Positions 1 to 6,445 of a stretch of 6,445 nt of DNA are shown in pieces. Numbering within the stretch: position 1 is the stretch's first letter; each line of letters begins with the position of its first letter. Source of the DNA: Verrucomicrobiaceae bacterium. GTDB taxonomy: Bacteria; Verrucomicrobiota; Verrucomicrobiae; Verrucomicrobiales; Akkermansiaceae. A model generated the notes under the pieces. The model had not been told where the DNA came from. It saw only the letters and a list, made by a program, of their open reading frames with translations, and did not search any database. Where the stretch lies: contig CANBTO010000299.1 of the NCBI GenBank assembly GCA_947372405.1, forward strand, positions 1 to 6,445. Reading direction: 5' to 3'. The position numbers were made by a program, and so were the translations under genes.

Positions 1-458
1 GTATCATCGGTTCGACTGCTGACAAGTTGCGCTTCACCTATCAGGTGCTCACGGGTGACGGCGAGATCAGCGCCAGAATCAGCGTTCTTCAAAACACCGG
101 CACCTCTTCGCGCGTCGGCGTGATGATCCGCGACACGCTGGCCACCAACTCGAAGGAGATTTTCATCGGGATGACAGGCAGCAACGCCTACCGCTGGGAC
201 CGCCGGACGGCTGCTGGCGGTGCCACCACCAGCACCGCCAGTGCCACCGGCACCGTGCCCAACACCTGGGTGCGCGTGGTGCGCAGCGGTACCACCATCA
301 CCGCTTACAAGGGTACCAACGGAACCACCTGGACCTCGGTGGGCAGCACTACCGGCACGACCTTCGGCACCAACTGTTATATTGGTCTGGCGGTTGGCAG
401 CGGCAGCGACACCACGCTCAACACCTCGCAGTTCGACAACGTGAACGTGACTCCGTGA
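1..458 (+). CDS. C-terminal end of an exported beta-sandwich protein (5' truncated)
   Basis: The reading frame is open from the left edge (first full codon at base 3) to the TGA at 456-458, so only the last 151 codons or so are present. A TTG at 27 could serve as a start, but the frame continues upstream of it with similar residues, so I read this as truncation by the window edge. The sequence is rich in Thr, Gly and Ser, with alternating hydrophobic strands. Its segments (GDGEISARI, SRVGVMIRDTL, AYRWDRR, WVRVVRSGTTITAYKGTNG, CYIGLAVGSG, and a closing FDNVNVTP) resemble the concanavalin-like or DUF1349-like modules that end many large secreted proteins of Verrucomicrobiota and Planctomycetota. 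Such modules are thought to bind carbohydrate or to be structural. No PEP-CTERM tail, LPXTG motif or other sorting signal follows the domain. Its stop overlaps the next start. The module type is fairly sure; the function of the whole protein cannot be told. Confidence 0.75.
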   Translation, partial: IIGSTADKLRFTYQVLTGDGEISARISVLQNTGTSSRVGVMIRDTLATNSKEIFIGMTGSNAYRWDRRTAAGGATTSTASATGTVPNTWVRVVRSGTTITAYKGTNGTTWTSVGSTTGTTFGTNCYIGLAVGSGSDTTLNTSQFDNVNVTP

Positions 459-1366
459 TGCGCCGCCTGCTCACATGCCTGTGCCCCGGCTTGTTGCTCG
501 TTTGCTGTGACAAACCGGACAAGCATGAAACCCACATGGGTGCCACGGTGCCCGGCACGAGGGTTACGCACGACCGGCATTCCTTGAGAGAGCGGATTTC
601 CGAAACGCCCGCGGCAACTGTAGGCATTGTTCCGGACGAACATCCGTCAGACTCGCCCGCAGCACTGCGAAGCGCCCTTCAAGCTGCGATGGATATTGAA
701 TCACCCGCAGACCGTGGCAAGGCGCTCGCCGAGGTGGCATGGAACGCATTGGATATCGATCCCGAGCTCGCGAGCGAAGCGTTCCTGCAATTGCCGAAGG
801 GCAGCGACGAAAAACTCCGCCTGATCCAGCATTACGCCATGCGTCTGGCGGAGCAGGATCCTGATGAGGCAATCGAGTGGGCGGCGGGCCTCGGATTTGA
901 ACAGGAAATCGCCGCCGCCATGGGGCGGATCGCGCTGGTGCTTGCCGAGACCGACCCGCATCGCGCCGCCAACCTGCTGTCGGAATCCGGCATTGCTGGT
1001 CGCGAGTTTGATGTGACTGCGGTGGAAGTCCTGCAGCGATGGGCGGCGCAGTCGCCGCTGGATGCCGCCGCATGGGCGGTCTTGTTCCCCCCGGGCGCGG
1101 CCCGCGAGGCGGGCATGACCATGATTTTCGAGCGCTGGTTGCCACGCGATGCACCTGCCGCTTTTGATTGGTTTTCCTCCCTGCAGGACGAGAGACTGCG
1201 CAAAGAAACCGCGCGTGCCATGGAGGGCGTCATCCTCCAACAGCCCCAGGCGATCCGCGACGCTTGGCTCCAATATGCCGACGCCCCGATCCGGAGTGAG
1301 ATCGCGATGCAGCGCGAGCAGGCGATCATGGATGTGGGCAACAACATCCCTCCGTCCGCAAACTGA
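458..1366 (+). CDS. Predicted lipoprotein with TPR-like helical repeats
   Basis: This 302-aa protein is of unknown function. The ATG at 458 is preferred: its A is the last base of the upstream TGA (TGATG), which suggests translational coupling. A GTG one codon earlier (455) is the alternative. The N-terminus (MRR, then a Leu/Cys-rich stretch ending LLLVCCDK) looks like a lipoprotein signal peptide, with the lipidated Cys at 16 or 17. Asp at +2 of Cys17 would favour inner-membrane retention under the E. coli rule, which may not hold here. Residues about 20-75 form a polar linker. From residue 95 the protein is alpha-helical, with a recurring Asp/Ser/Ala-Pro followed by Ala-rich helix and Trp. 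The prolines fall at residues 102, 135, 167, 200, 233 and 263, close to the 34-residue TPR period. Such solenoids usually bind other proteins. No catalytic motif is visible. A scaffold or partner for the coupled upstream exported protein is an inference. Confidence 0.8.
   Translation: MRRLLTCLCPGLLLVCCDKPDKHETHMGATVPGTRVTHDRHSLRERISETPAATVGIVPDEHPSDSPAALRSALQAAMDIESPADRGKALAEVAWNALDIDPELASEAFLQLPKGSDEKLRLIQHYAMRLAEQDPDEAIEWAAGLGFEQEIAAAMGRIALVLAETDPHRAANLLSESGIAGREFDVTAVEVLQRWAAQSPLDAAAWAVLFPPGAAREAGMTMIFERWLPRDAPAAFDWFSSLQDERLRKETARAMEGVILQQPQAIRDAWLQYADAPIRSEIAMQREQAIMDVGNNIPPSAN
758..1282 (+). repeat. Six-unit helical repeat array within the lipoprotein
   Basis: This is a protein-level repeat, not a DNA repeat. 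The anchors are DP (residues 101-102), DP (134-135), DP (166-167), SP (199-200), AP (232-233) and QP (262-263), spaced 33, 32, 33, 33 and 30 residues apart. The anchor is followed by an Ala-rich helix that often carries a Trp four to six residues further on (EAIEWA, DAAAWA, AAFDWF), and a second helix rich in Ala, Arg and Glu completes the unit. The DNA of the units has diverged, so the array is old rather than freshly duplicated. Confidence 0.65.
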
Positions 1367-1501
1367 GCGGTTGGATCGGATGCGGCGTTCCAAACTCCAG
1401 CGCCTAAGTGACTGGGGGGGAATGCCGGTGGCTTCAAAACTATGAGAGAACACAGGACCTCGGGTCGTATCCGGCACATTCGGTCCCTATTGGTCCACAT
1501 T
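1367..1501 (+). other. Intergenic gap before the DUF6288-type gene
   Basis: This is the longest gap in the window if the 1502 start is right. It holds a run of seven G (1414-1420) and a weak imperfect stem (TTGGA at 1371-1375 with TCCAA at 1389-1393) with no T-tract, so I do not call a terminator. I see no convincing -35/-10 pair or Shine-Dalgarno site. A promoter for the DUF6288/GH95 genes would most simply sit here, but the sequence does not show one I can point to. Confidence 0.4.
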
Positions 1502-3928
1502 ATGAAAATTCCATTCCACACTCCATCGACAGCGGCCCGCCTGACGGTCCTTGCGACCAGCGCCATTCTCGCCATCGGCGGTGTCGCATCCGCCGCGAAC
1601 AAGCCAGCGCCGCAGCCATGCCCGGATCTGACTCACGGCGGCACCAAGGACGAGACCCACGACTGGAACCTGGGGGCCACGGGTGCCCGTGGCTGGATCT
1701 ACGGCAGCAAGGGCGACACCCGTGAAGCCCGCCAGATTCTTGTGACAGCGGTGGCGAAGGACACACCCGCCGCAGCCGTTCTCAAGGCGGGCGATGTCAT
1801 CCTTGGCGCGGGTGGCGGCAAATTCAACGACGATGCCCGGGTCAGCATCGCCATGGCCATCACGGCGGCCGAAAGCGAAAAGGGTGCCGGACGGCTGAAG
1901 ATCGTGCGCTGGCGTGACGGCAAGTCGGAAGACGTCGAGTTGAAACTTCCGGTCATGGGCAGCTACTCCGCGACCGCGCCGTATGATTGCCCGAAATCGA
2001 AAAAGATCTTTGATGCCGGTTGTCAGGTCATCGCGAAACGAGGCTTGGCTTCGGTTTCCATCCCCAATGACCTGAACGCCCTGGCACTGCTCGCATCCGG
2101 CAAGAGCGAGTATCGCCCGGCTCTGGCAGAGTATGCGAAGAAGGCGGCGGAGTTGAAAGGGGATTTCATGCAGTCATGGATCTATGGTTATACCATTGTG
2201 TTTCTGGGTGAATATGTCGCGGCCACGCATGACCAGAGCGTGATGGATGGCTTGCGGCGTCTAACAACCGAGGTGGCGAAGGGGCAGAGCGCGGTCGGCA
2301 CCTGGGGACACAGCTTTGCGAGTCCGACCGGAAACTGCAGCGGTTACGGCTGCATGAACCAGCCGGGCATCGTGTTGACGTTGGGCATGGTCATCGCACG
2401 CGAGGCGGGAGTGAAGGAACCCGTCGTGGACAAGGCCATCGCCAAATCCGCGGGCTTCCTCCGCTGGTATGTCAACAAGGGGGCTATTCCCTACGGTGAC
2501 CACCAGCCATGGCCCGGGCATGAGGACAACGGCAAATGTTCGAGCGCGACGGTGCTCTTCGATTTGTTAGGCGACCGTGATGCGGCGTCGTTCTACGCGA
2601 GAATGTCCACCGCCGGCTACGCCGAGCGCGAGCGCGGACATACGGGGGATTTCTTCAACATCCTGTGGGCCATGCCTGCGGTCGTCCGCTGTGGTCCGCT
2701 GGCCAGCGGTAGCTACATGAAGGAACAAAGCTGGTATTACGATCTGGCTCGTGAATGGGACGGAAGTTTCGGTTATCAGGGATCACCGGCAGGTGAGGAG
2801 GAGCATGGCAAATACACGAGATGGGACTGCACCGGTGCCTACATGCTCGCCTATGCGATGCCGCTGAAGAGTCTTTATCTAACAGGCAAGAAGGCCTGCT
2901 CCGTGCCCGCTCTGGACGCGAAGCAGGTGGCTGCGGTGATCGCCGCGGGCCGTGATTACACCACGGCCACCAAGGCCACCTGTTATGACGGCCGCAAGAC
3001 CGAGGAATTGTTGGCAGGTCTTGCCAGTTGGTCGCCTGCGGTGCGCAAGCGCTCGGGCCAGGCGTTGGCACATCGCGATGGCGAGATCGTGCCTCAACTG
3101 GTGAAGATGCTGGCCAGCCCGGACGTCGATACGCGCTACGGTGCCTGTGAGGCGCTCGGATTCATGGGCGCGAAGGCGGATGCCGCGGCTCCGCAATTGC
3201 GGGCCTTGTTGAAGAATCCGGACCCGTGGCTGCAGAGCCTGGCCTGCCAGTCCCTGGTTCAGATGGGGCCGCAGGCGCGCAAGGACAGCGTGAGCGACCT
3301 GTTGCGCATCGCGGTGGCATCCAACCCCGCCGATCCGCGGCACATGGTGCAACGCTCGGCCTGCATCGCGTTGTTCGCTCCTTACCCCGGCTCCGGCGGC
3401 CCGAAGAGCATCCTCAGCGAATCGCTGGAAGGCGTGGACCGCCAGTTGCTCATTCCCGCGATCCAGTCCGTGCTGACCAACGAGGACGGCGCCGCCCGCG
3501 GATCACTGAATCATGTGTACAGGAATCTAACCGACCGCGACGTGGTGGCGCTGTTGCCCGCCATCATCACGGGCATTCGCGAGCTTGCACCCAGCAACGA
3601 AATGTTCGGCGACGGCATCCGCCTGGCGGGTCTCGACCTGGTCTCGCGGCTGCACATCCGCGAAGGGATGCCGCTGTGTCTTGCGGTGATGGAGCCGGGC
3701 CGCTGGGGTGGTGGTAAACGCGCGCCGGAGTGCCTTGAGTGCCTCACCCGCTATGGTGCCCATGCCAAGGAGTTCCTGCCACAGTTGCGCGAAATGCGTG
3801 CCAAGGCCGGCAAGCAGAAAGACACCGCGGATCTGTTCGACAAGACCATCGCCGCCATCGAATCGAGCAAGGCATCGCCGACGCTGGTGGACGCTAAGAG
3901 CTTTGTCGCTCCGGCCGGGGCGAAATGA
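1502..3928 (+). CDS. Exported DUF6288-type protein: PDZ-like, helical core, HEAT repeats
   Basis: From the ATG at 1502 the product is 808 aa. I chose this start because a classic Sec signal peptide begins there: MK, a hydrophobic core, and an A-S-A cleavage site after residue 31. The frame is also open from an ATG at 1442, which would add 20 Arg-rich residues in front. Residues about 45-70 carry the W-N-L-G-x-T-G-A-R-G-W-I-Y-G signature I associate with DUF6288. Residues 74-151 look like a PDZ domain (ILVTAVAKDTPAA, then LKAGDVILGAGG). Residues about 155-480 form a helical core resembling an alpha/alpha toroid, with conserved-looking GHSFASPTGNCSGYGCMNQ (from 269) and GEEEHGKYTRWDCTGAY (from 431) and many cysteines that could form disulfides. 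HEAT-like units start near 511, 539 and 572, and the C-terminus is also helical. Reaction and substrate are unknown; the His/Glu/Cys-rich motifs could be an active site or a metal site. The gene lies 50 bases upstream of GH95, on the same strand. The DUF name is from memory. Confidence 0.8.
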   Translation: MKIPFHTPSTAARLTVLATSAILAIGGVASAANKPAPQPCPDLTHGGTKDETHDWNLGATGARGWIYGSKGDTREARQILVTAVAKDTPAAAVLKAGDVILGAGGGKFNDDARVSIAMAITAAESEKGAGRLKIVRWRDGKSEDVELKLPVMGSYSATAPYDCPKSKKIFDAGCQVIAKRGLASVSIPNDLNALALLASGKSEYRPALAEYAKKAAELKGDFMQSWIYGYTIVFLGEYVAATHDQSVMDGLRRLTTEVAKGQSAVGTWGHSFASPTGNCSGYGCMNQPGIVLTLGMVIAREAGVKEPVVDKAIAKSAGFLRWYVNKGAIPYGDHQPWPGHEDNGKCSSATVLFDLLGDRDAASFYARMSTAGYAERERGHTGDFFNILWAMPAVVRCGPLASGSYMKEQSWYYDLAREWDGSFGYQGSPAGEEEHGKYTRWDCTGAYMLAYAMPLKSLYLTGKKACSVPALDAKQVAAVIAAGRDYTTATKATCYDGRKTEELLAGLASWSPAVRKRSGQALAHRDGEIVPQLVKMLASPDVDTRYGACEALGFMGAKADAAAPQLRALLKNPDPWLQSLACQSLVQMGPQARKDSVSDLLRIAVASNPADPRHMVQRSACIALFAPYPGSGGPKSILSESLEGVDRQLLIPAIQSVLTNEDGAARGSLNHVYRNLTDRDVVALLPAIITGIRELAPSNEMFGDGIRLAGLDLVSRLHIREGMPLCLAVMEPGRWGGGKRAPECLECLTRYGAHAKEFLPQLREMRAKAGKQKDTADLFDKTIAAIESSKASPTLVDAKSFVAPAGAK
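2257..2268 (+). repeat. GCGTCTAACAAC, one copy of an inverted 12-base pair
   Basis: This exact 12-mer lies in the DUF6288-type gene (codons for Arg-Leu-Thr-Thr, with rare Leu CTA). Its reverse complement is present at 4911-4922 in the GH95 gene. It contains the shorter TCTAAC word that recurs through the middle of the window. Confidence 0.6.
3002..3331 (+). repeat. HEAT-like repeats in the DUF6288-type protein
   Basis: Three consecutive helical units have the HEAT pattern of a Pro-Asp/Ala turn followed by an Arg/Cys-Ala-Leu helix. They are SPAVRKRSGQAL (from residue 511), SPDVDTRYGACEALGFMG (from 539) and NPDPWLQSLACQSLVQMG (from 572). Helices ending in PQLVKML and PQLRALL separate them. More degenerate helical repeats may continue towards the C-terminus (for example EFLPQLREMRAKAG from residue 757). 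HEAT solenoids generally bind other proteins. Confidence 0.7.
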
Positions 3929-3978
3929 CTTAAAACATGAACGCCAGCGGCTTGGGATTCTAACAAATTCAGGTTTCC

Positions 3979-6372
3979 ATGATCTCCCATCTTGTGTCCG
4001 TTCTCGGCGTGTTGGCAGCCACGGTTTCCGCCCGCGCGGATGGCAACGATAACCCGCCGGTCCATTCGCCTTGTCTGTGGTATGACAAACCCGCCGCGAA
4101 CTGGAACGAGGCATTGCCGATCGGCAATGGCCGGCTGGGCGCGATGGTGTTCGGCACTCCCGGCAAGGAGCGTCTCCAACTCAACGAGGAGAGCCTGTGG
4201 GCCGGTTGTCCGATCCAGTCCTACCCGGCGGAATTTTCCAAACATCTCGCCGAGGTGCGTCGCCTGCTTTTCGCCGGCCACAATGCAGAGGCACAGGCAT
4301 ACGGCGAGGCGCATCTAACCGCCACTCCCACTTCCTTCCGTTCCTACGAACCGCTCGCCGACCTCTTGCTGGATTTCGGTGCGGCGGACAGTTTGGTCGG
4401 ATACCGTCGGGAACTCAGCCTGACCGACGGAGTGGCCCGTGTGACTTTTCATCAGGACGACGCCACCATCGTGCGCGAGGCTTTCGTTTCCGCTCCCGAC
4501 AACATGCTGGCGGTGCGGGTGAAGACCGACAAACCCGGCACCTTGGCATTCGCGGTGAGTCTCACCCGCAAGCGCGATGCGAAGGTCACTGCGGCGGGTG
4601 ACGAGATCCGCCTCGATGGACAGATCGTCGATGTCGAAAAGAAGGACGGCGGCTACGAGGACAACGCGGGTGGCTCCGGTCCCGGCGGCGCGCACATGAA
4701 GTTCGCCGGCCGTCTTCAAGTGCGCGTGGACCGCGGCAGGGTGACGGCGGACGGTGACCTCTTGCGCGTGAAGGATGCAGGTGAGGTGGTGATTCTATTC
4801 ACAGCCGCCACCGACTACAATCTTTCCAAACTCGACTTCGATCGCAGTCTCGACCCGGCGCGAACCAGCGGGGAGATCCTCGCCCAAGCGGCCGGAAAAA
4901 ATTGGCCTGAGTTGTTAGACGCGCACCTTGCGGAATACCGGGCGATGTTCGACCGGGTTTCCCTGCATCTCGGTGACACCGATGCCGCACTGGAAAAAAT
5001 GCCGACCGACCAACGCTTGGCGACGCTCCGCAAGGGCGGGGAGGATCCAGGTCTCGAGGCGCTCTATTTCCAGTTCGGGCGCTATTTGCTCATGGGCAGC
5101 TCGCGGAGGCCTGCGCGATTGCCAGCCAATTTGCAGGGGATCTGGAGCGAACGCATGTGGGCGCCGTGGGAGGCGGACTACCACCTCAACATCAATCTGC
5201 AGATGAACTACTGGCCCGCCGGTCCGACGAATCTAGCGGAAACCGTCGGGCCCTTGATGGATTGGTTTGAACAGCTGTCGAAACGCGGCCATGAATCCGC
5301 GGAACGGCTCTATGGTTCAGACGGCTGGGTATCGTATCTCGCGACCAATCCTTTCGGCCGGGTCACACCCAGCGCTTCCAACCCCAATTCCCAGTTCAAC
5401 AACGGCGTGCTTGATCCGCTTTGCGGCGCGTGGATGGCGGCACAGCTGTTTGATTTCTATCAGTTCACCGGCGACCGCGCGTTCCTGCAGCGGCTCTATC
5501 CGATCCTGCAGGGTGCCAGCGAGTTCGTGCTTGATACATTGGTGGCCGCACCGGACGGCACGCTGGTCATCGCTCCGTCCGAATCGCCGGAGAACACCTA
5601 CGTCGATGCCGAAACGAAAAAGCGCATCCGGATCACCGCCGGCTCTACCTATCACCAGAGCATTGTAAGGGCGGTCTTCGATGCGACCAGCCGCGCCGCC
5701 GCCATCCTCGACACGGACCCTGAGATGCGCCGCCGGATCGCGGAGGCCACCGCCAAACTGCCGTCGCTGAAGGTGGGGGCCGACGGGCGCTTGCTTGAAT
5801 GGGCGGGGTCCTATCAGGAATTCGAACCCGGACACCGTCACATGTCCCATCTGGTGGGGCTGCACCCGTTCCACTTCATCACGGCCGCCACTCCGGACTT
5901 GTGGTCGGCCGCCCGCAAGTCGCTGGATTTCCGCCTGGCTCATGGTGGTGGCGGCACCGGCTGGAGCCGCGCTTGGATCATCAATCACTTCGCCACGTTT
6001 CGCGACGGCGAGGCCGCGCACGAGCATCTGCTCACGCTCCTTCGCCGCAGCACGCTTCCCAATCTGTTCGATGTCTGCCCGCCGTTCCAGATCGACGGCA
6101 ACTTCGGCGGCTGCGCTGGCATCGCCGAGATGCTGCTCCAGAGCCACGAGCGGGTGGGGGATTCCGGCTTTCTGATCGATCTGCTGCCCGCCCTGCCGAA
6201 GGCTTGGAAAAACGGCAGTGCCAAGGGTTTGCGGGCGCGCGGCGGATTTGAAGTGGACATGACATGGCGGGACGGCAAGGTTGCCTCATACCATGTCCGT
6301 TCGGACGAGCCTCGGGAAACGATGGCACGAGTGAACGGGCAAACGATCAAGATCCAATCCACCAGACGATGA
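3979..6372 (+). CDS. Exported GH95 alpha-L-fucosidase
   Basis: This 797-aa protein is of normal length for glycoside hydrolase family 95, which inverts and releases terminal alpha-L-fucose (typically 1,2-linked) and, in some members, L-galactose. The ATG at 3979 is the only plausible start: an in-frame TAA lies at 3961 and a short AGGT (3971-3974) precedes it. Residues 1-20 are a signal peptide ending A-R-A, so the enzyme acts outside the cytoplasm. The N-terminal beta-sandwich begins with the family hallmark around W34 ([20 protein letters not shown]). The catalytic (alpha/alpha)6 barrel spans roughly 290-680, and a small beta domain ends the protein. By motif, the residues matching B. bifidum AfcA are Asn404 and Asn406 ([11 protein letters not shown]), the acid Glu538 (SESPENTY) and Asp706 ([11 protein letters not shown]), all intact. 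His402 sits where fucosidases carry His and L-galactosidases carry Thr, as I recall it, which favours fucosidase. The substrate (mucin, xyloglucan or algal fucan) cannot be told. Confidence 0.93.
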   Translation: MISHLVSVLGVLAATVSARADGNDNPPVHSPCLWYDKPAANWNEALPIGNGRLGAMVFGTPGKERLQLNEESLWAGCPIQSYPAEFSKHLAEVRRLLFAGHNAEAQAYGEAHLTATPTSFRSYEPLADLLLDFGAADSLVGYRRELSLTDGVARVTFHQDDATIVREAFVSAPDNMLAVRVKTDKPGTLAFAVSLTRKRDAKVTAAGDEIRLDGQIVDVEKKDGGYEDNAGGSGPGGAHMKFAGRLQVRVDRGRVTADGDLLRVKDAGEVVILFTAATDYNLSKLDFDRSLDPARTSGEILAQAAGKNWPELLDAHLAEYRAMFDRVSLHLGDTDAALEKMPTDQRLATLRKGGEDPGLEALYFQFGRYLLMGSSRRPARLPANLQGIWSERMWAPWEADYHLNINLQMNYWPAGPTNLAETVGPLMDWFEQLSKRGHESAERLYGSDGWVSYLATNPFGRVTPSASNPNSQFNNGVLDPLCGAWMAAQLFDFYQFTGDRAFLQRLYPILQGASEFVLDTLVAAPDGTLVIAPSESPENTYVDAETKKRIRITAGSTYHQSIVRAVFDATSRAAAILDTDPEMRRRIAEATAKLPSLKVGADGRLLEWAGSYQEFEPGHRHMSHLVGLHPFHFITAATPDLWSAARKSLDFRLAHGGGGTGWSRAWIINHFATFRDGEAAHEHLLTLLRRSTLPNLFDVCPPFQIDGNFGGCAGIAEMLLQSHERVGDSGFLIDLLPALPKAWKNGSAKGLRARGGFEVDMTWRDGKVASYHVRSDEPRETMARVNGQTIKIQSTRR
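4911..4922 (-). repeat. GCGTCTAACAAC on the minus strand, second copy
   Basis: The plus strand reads GTTGTTAGACGC, the exact reverse complement of 2257-2268. It lies inside the GH95 gene, where it encodes Leu-Leu-Asp using the rare TTA codon. Chance remains possible for a 12-mer, but it belongs to a wider set of YCTAAC words. Confidence 0.6.
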
Positions 6373-6445
6373 CTCCGATGAAATCCCGACACACAAATGC
6401 CAACGTGCGGAAACCAGCGTTCGACCGTACGTTTCCTGCTGGAAT
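6369..6445 (+). CDS. Start of a downstream gene (3' truncated)
   Basis: An ATG at 6369 overlaps the GH95 stop as ATGA and opens a frame that stays open to the right edge. A second in-frame ATG at 6378 ([15 protein letters not shown]) lies six bases past the stop and looks equally good. Only 22 to 25 codons are visible: a basic, polar N-terminus with no hydrophobic segment yet, which could be the n-region of a longer signal peptide or the start of a cytoplasmic protein. The tight junction suggests co-transcription with GH95. There is too little sequence to name a family. Confidence 0.55.
   Translation, partial: MTPMKSRHTNANVRKPAFDRTFPAG

Noticed and set aside
1371..1393. Possible terminator stem after the lipoprotein gene
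   Set aside because: The stem is only five base pairs with a 13-base loop, and no T-tract follows.
1424..1476. Inverted repeat TGCCGG / CCGGCA in the gap before the DUF6288-type gene
   Set aside because: Six bases separated by about 41 bases is common by chance in GC-rich DNA, and nothing else supports an operator.
701..1602. Overlapping minus-strand open frames of 256-258 codons across the lipoprotein gene
   Set aside because: They are antisense to a convincing gene, are rich in Arg/Pro/Ser as expected for shadow frames in GC-rich DNA, and show no recognisable domain.
1408..1725. A plus-strand 105-codon frame starting next to the seven-G run
   Set aside because: It overlaps the signal peptide and first domain of the DUF6288-type gene in another frame, and the product is a low-complexity Arg/Ser/Pro shadow. 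The G-run could allow slippage, but nothing suggests a frameshifted fusion.
3929..3978. Possible promoter or terminator between the DUF6288-type gene and GH95
   Set aside because: The 50-base gap shows no hairpin and no -35/-10 pair. It is short enough for simple co-transcription, and only a weak AGGT ribosome site is visible.
5317..6147. A 276-codon minus-strand open frame inside the GH95 gene
   Set aside because: It lies wholly opposite the GH95 catalytic domain, whose motifs are intact. Its composition is typical of an antisense shadow, with no family signal.

Overview
The window is GC-rich bacterial DNA, densely coded on the + strand only. It most likely comes from the Verrucomicrobiota, close to the Luteolibacter/Haloferula/Prosthecobacter group. 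That placement is an inference from gene content: an exported DUF6288-like protein with HEAT repeats, a lipoprotein built from DP-type helical repeats, a Thr/Gly-rich beta-sandwich module at the end of an exported protein, and a GH95 fucosidase. There is no rRNA, and I see no tRNA, transposase, integrase, CRISPR array or phage gene.

Layout, left to right. Positions 1-458 are the C-terminal end of a larger exported protein whose start lies outside the window. Its stop codon shares a base with the start of a 302-aa predicted lipoprotein (458-1366) made of about six helical repeats of 30-33 residues. A 135-base gap follows. Next is an 808-aa exported protein (1502-3928) with a signal peptide, a PDZ-like domain, a DUF6288-type helical core and C-terminal HEAT-like repeats. 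After 50 bases comes a 797-aa exported GH95 glycoside hydrolase (3979-6372), probably an alpha-L-fucosidase, with all the catalytic residues I recall for the family present. A further gene begins in a 4-base ATGA overlap with the GH95 stop and runs off the right edge.

How the genes fit together. Every gene that can be read appears to be exported or membrane-anchored, so the block looks like a cell-envelope or extracytoplasmic set. GH95 would release terminal L-fucose from fucosylated glycans of plant, algal or animal origin. The DUF6288/HEAT protein has no established activity, and its place next to GH95 suggests, but does not show, a role in the same process. The beta-sandwich protein and the lipoprotein form a translationally coupled pair that may be a separate unit.

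The less ordinary signals are the regular repeat array in the lipoprotein, the multidomain DUF6288 protein of unknown role, and a clustering of the rare leucine codons CTA/TTA inside a recurring YCTAAC word between about 2257 and 4922, including one exact 12-base inverted pair.
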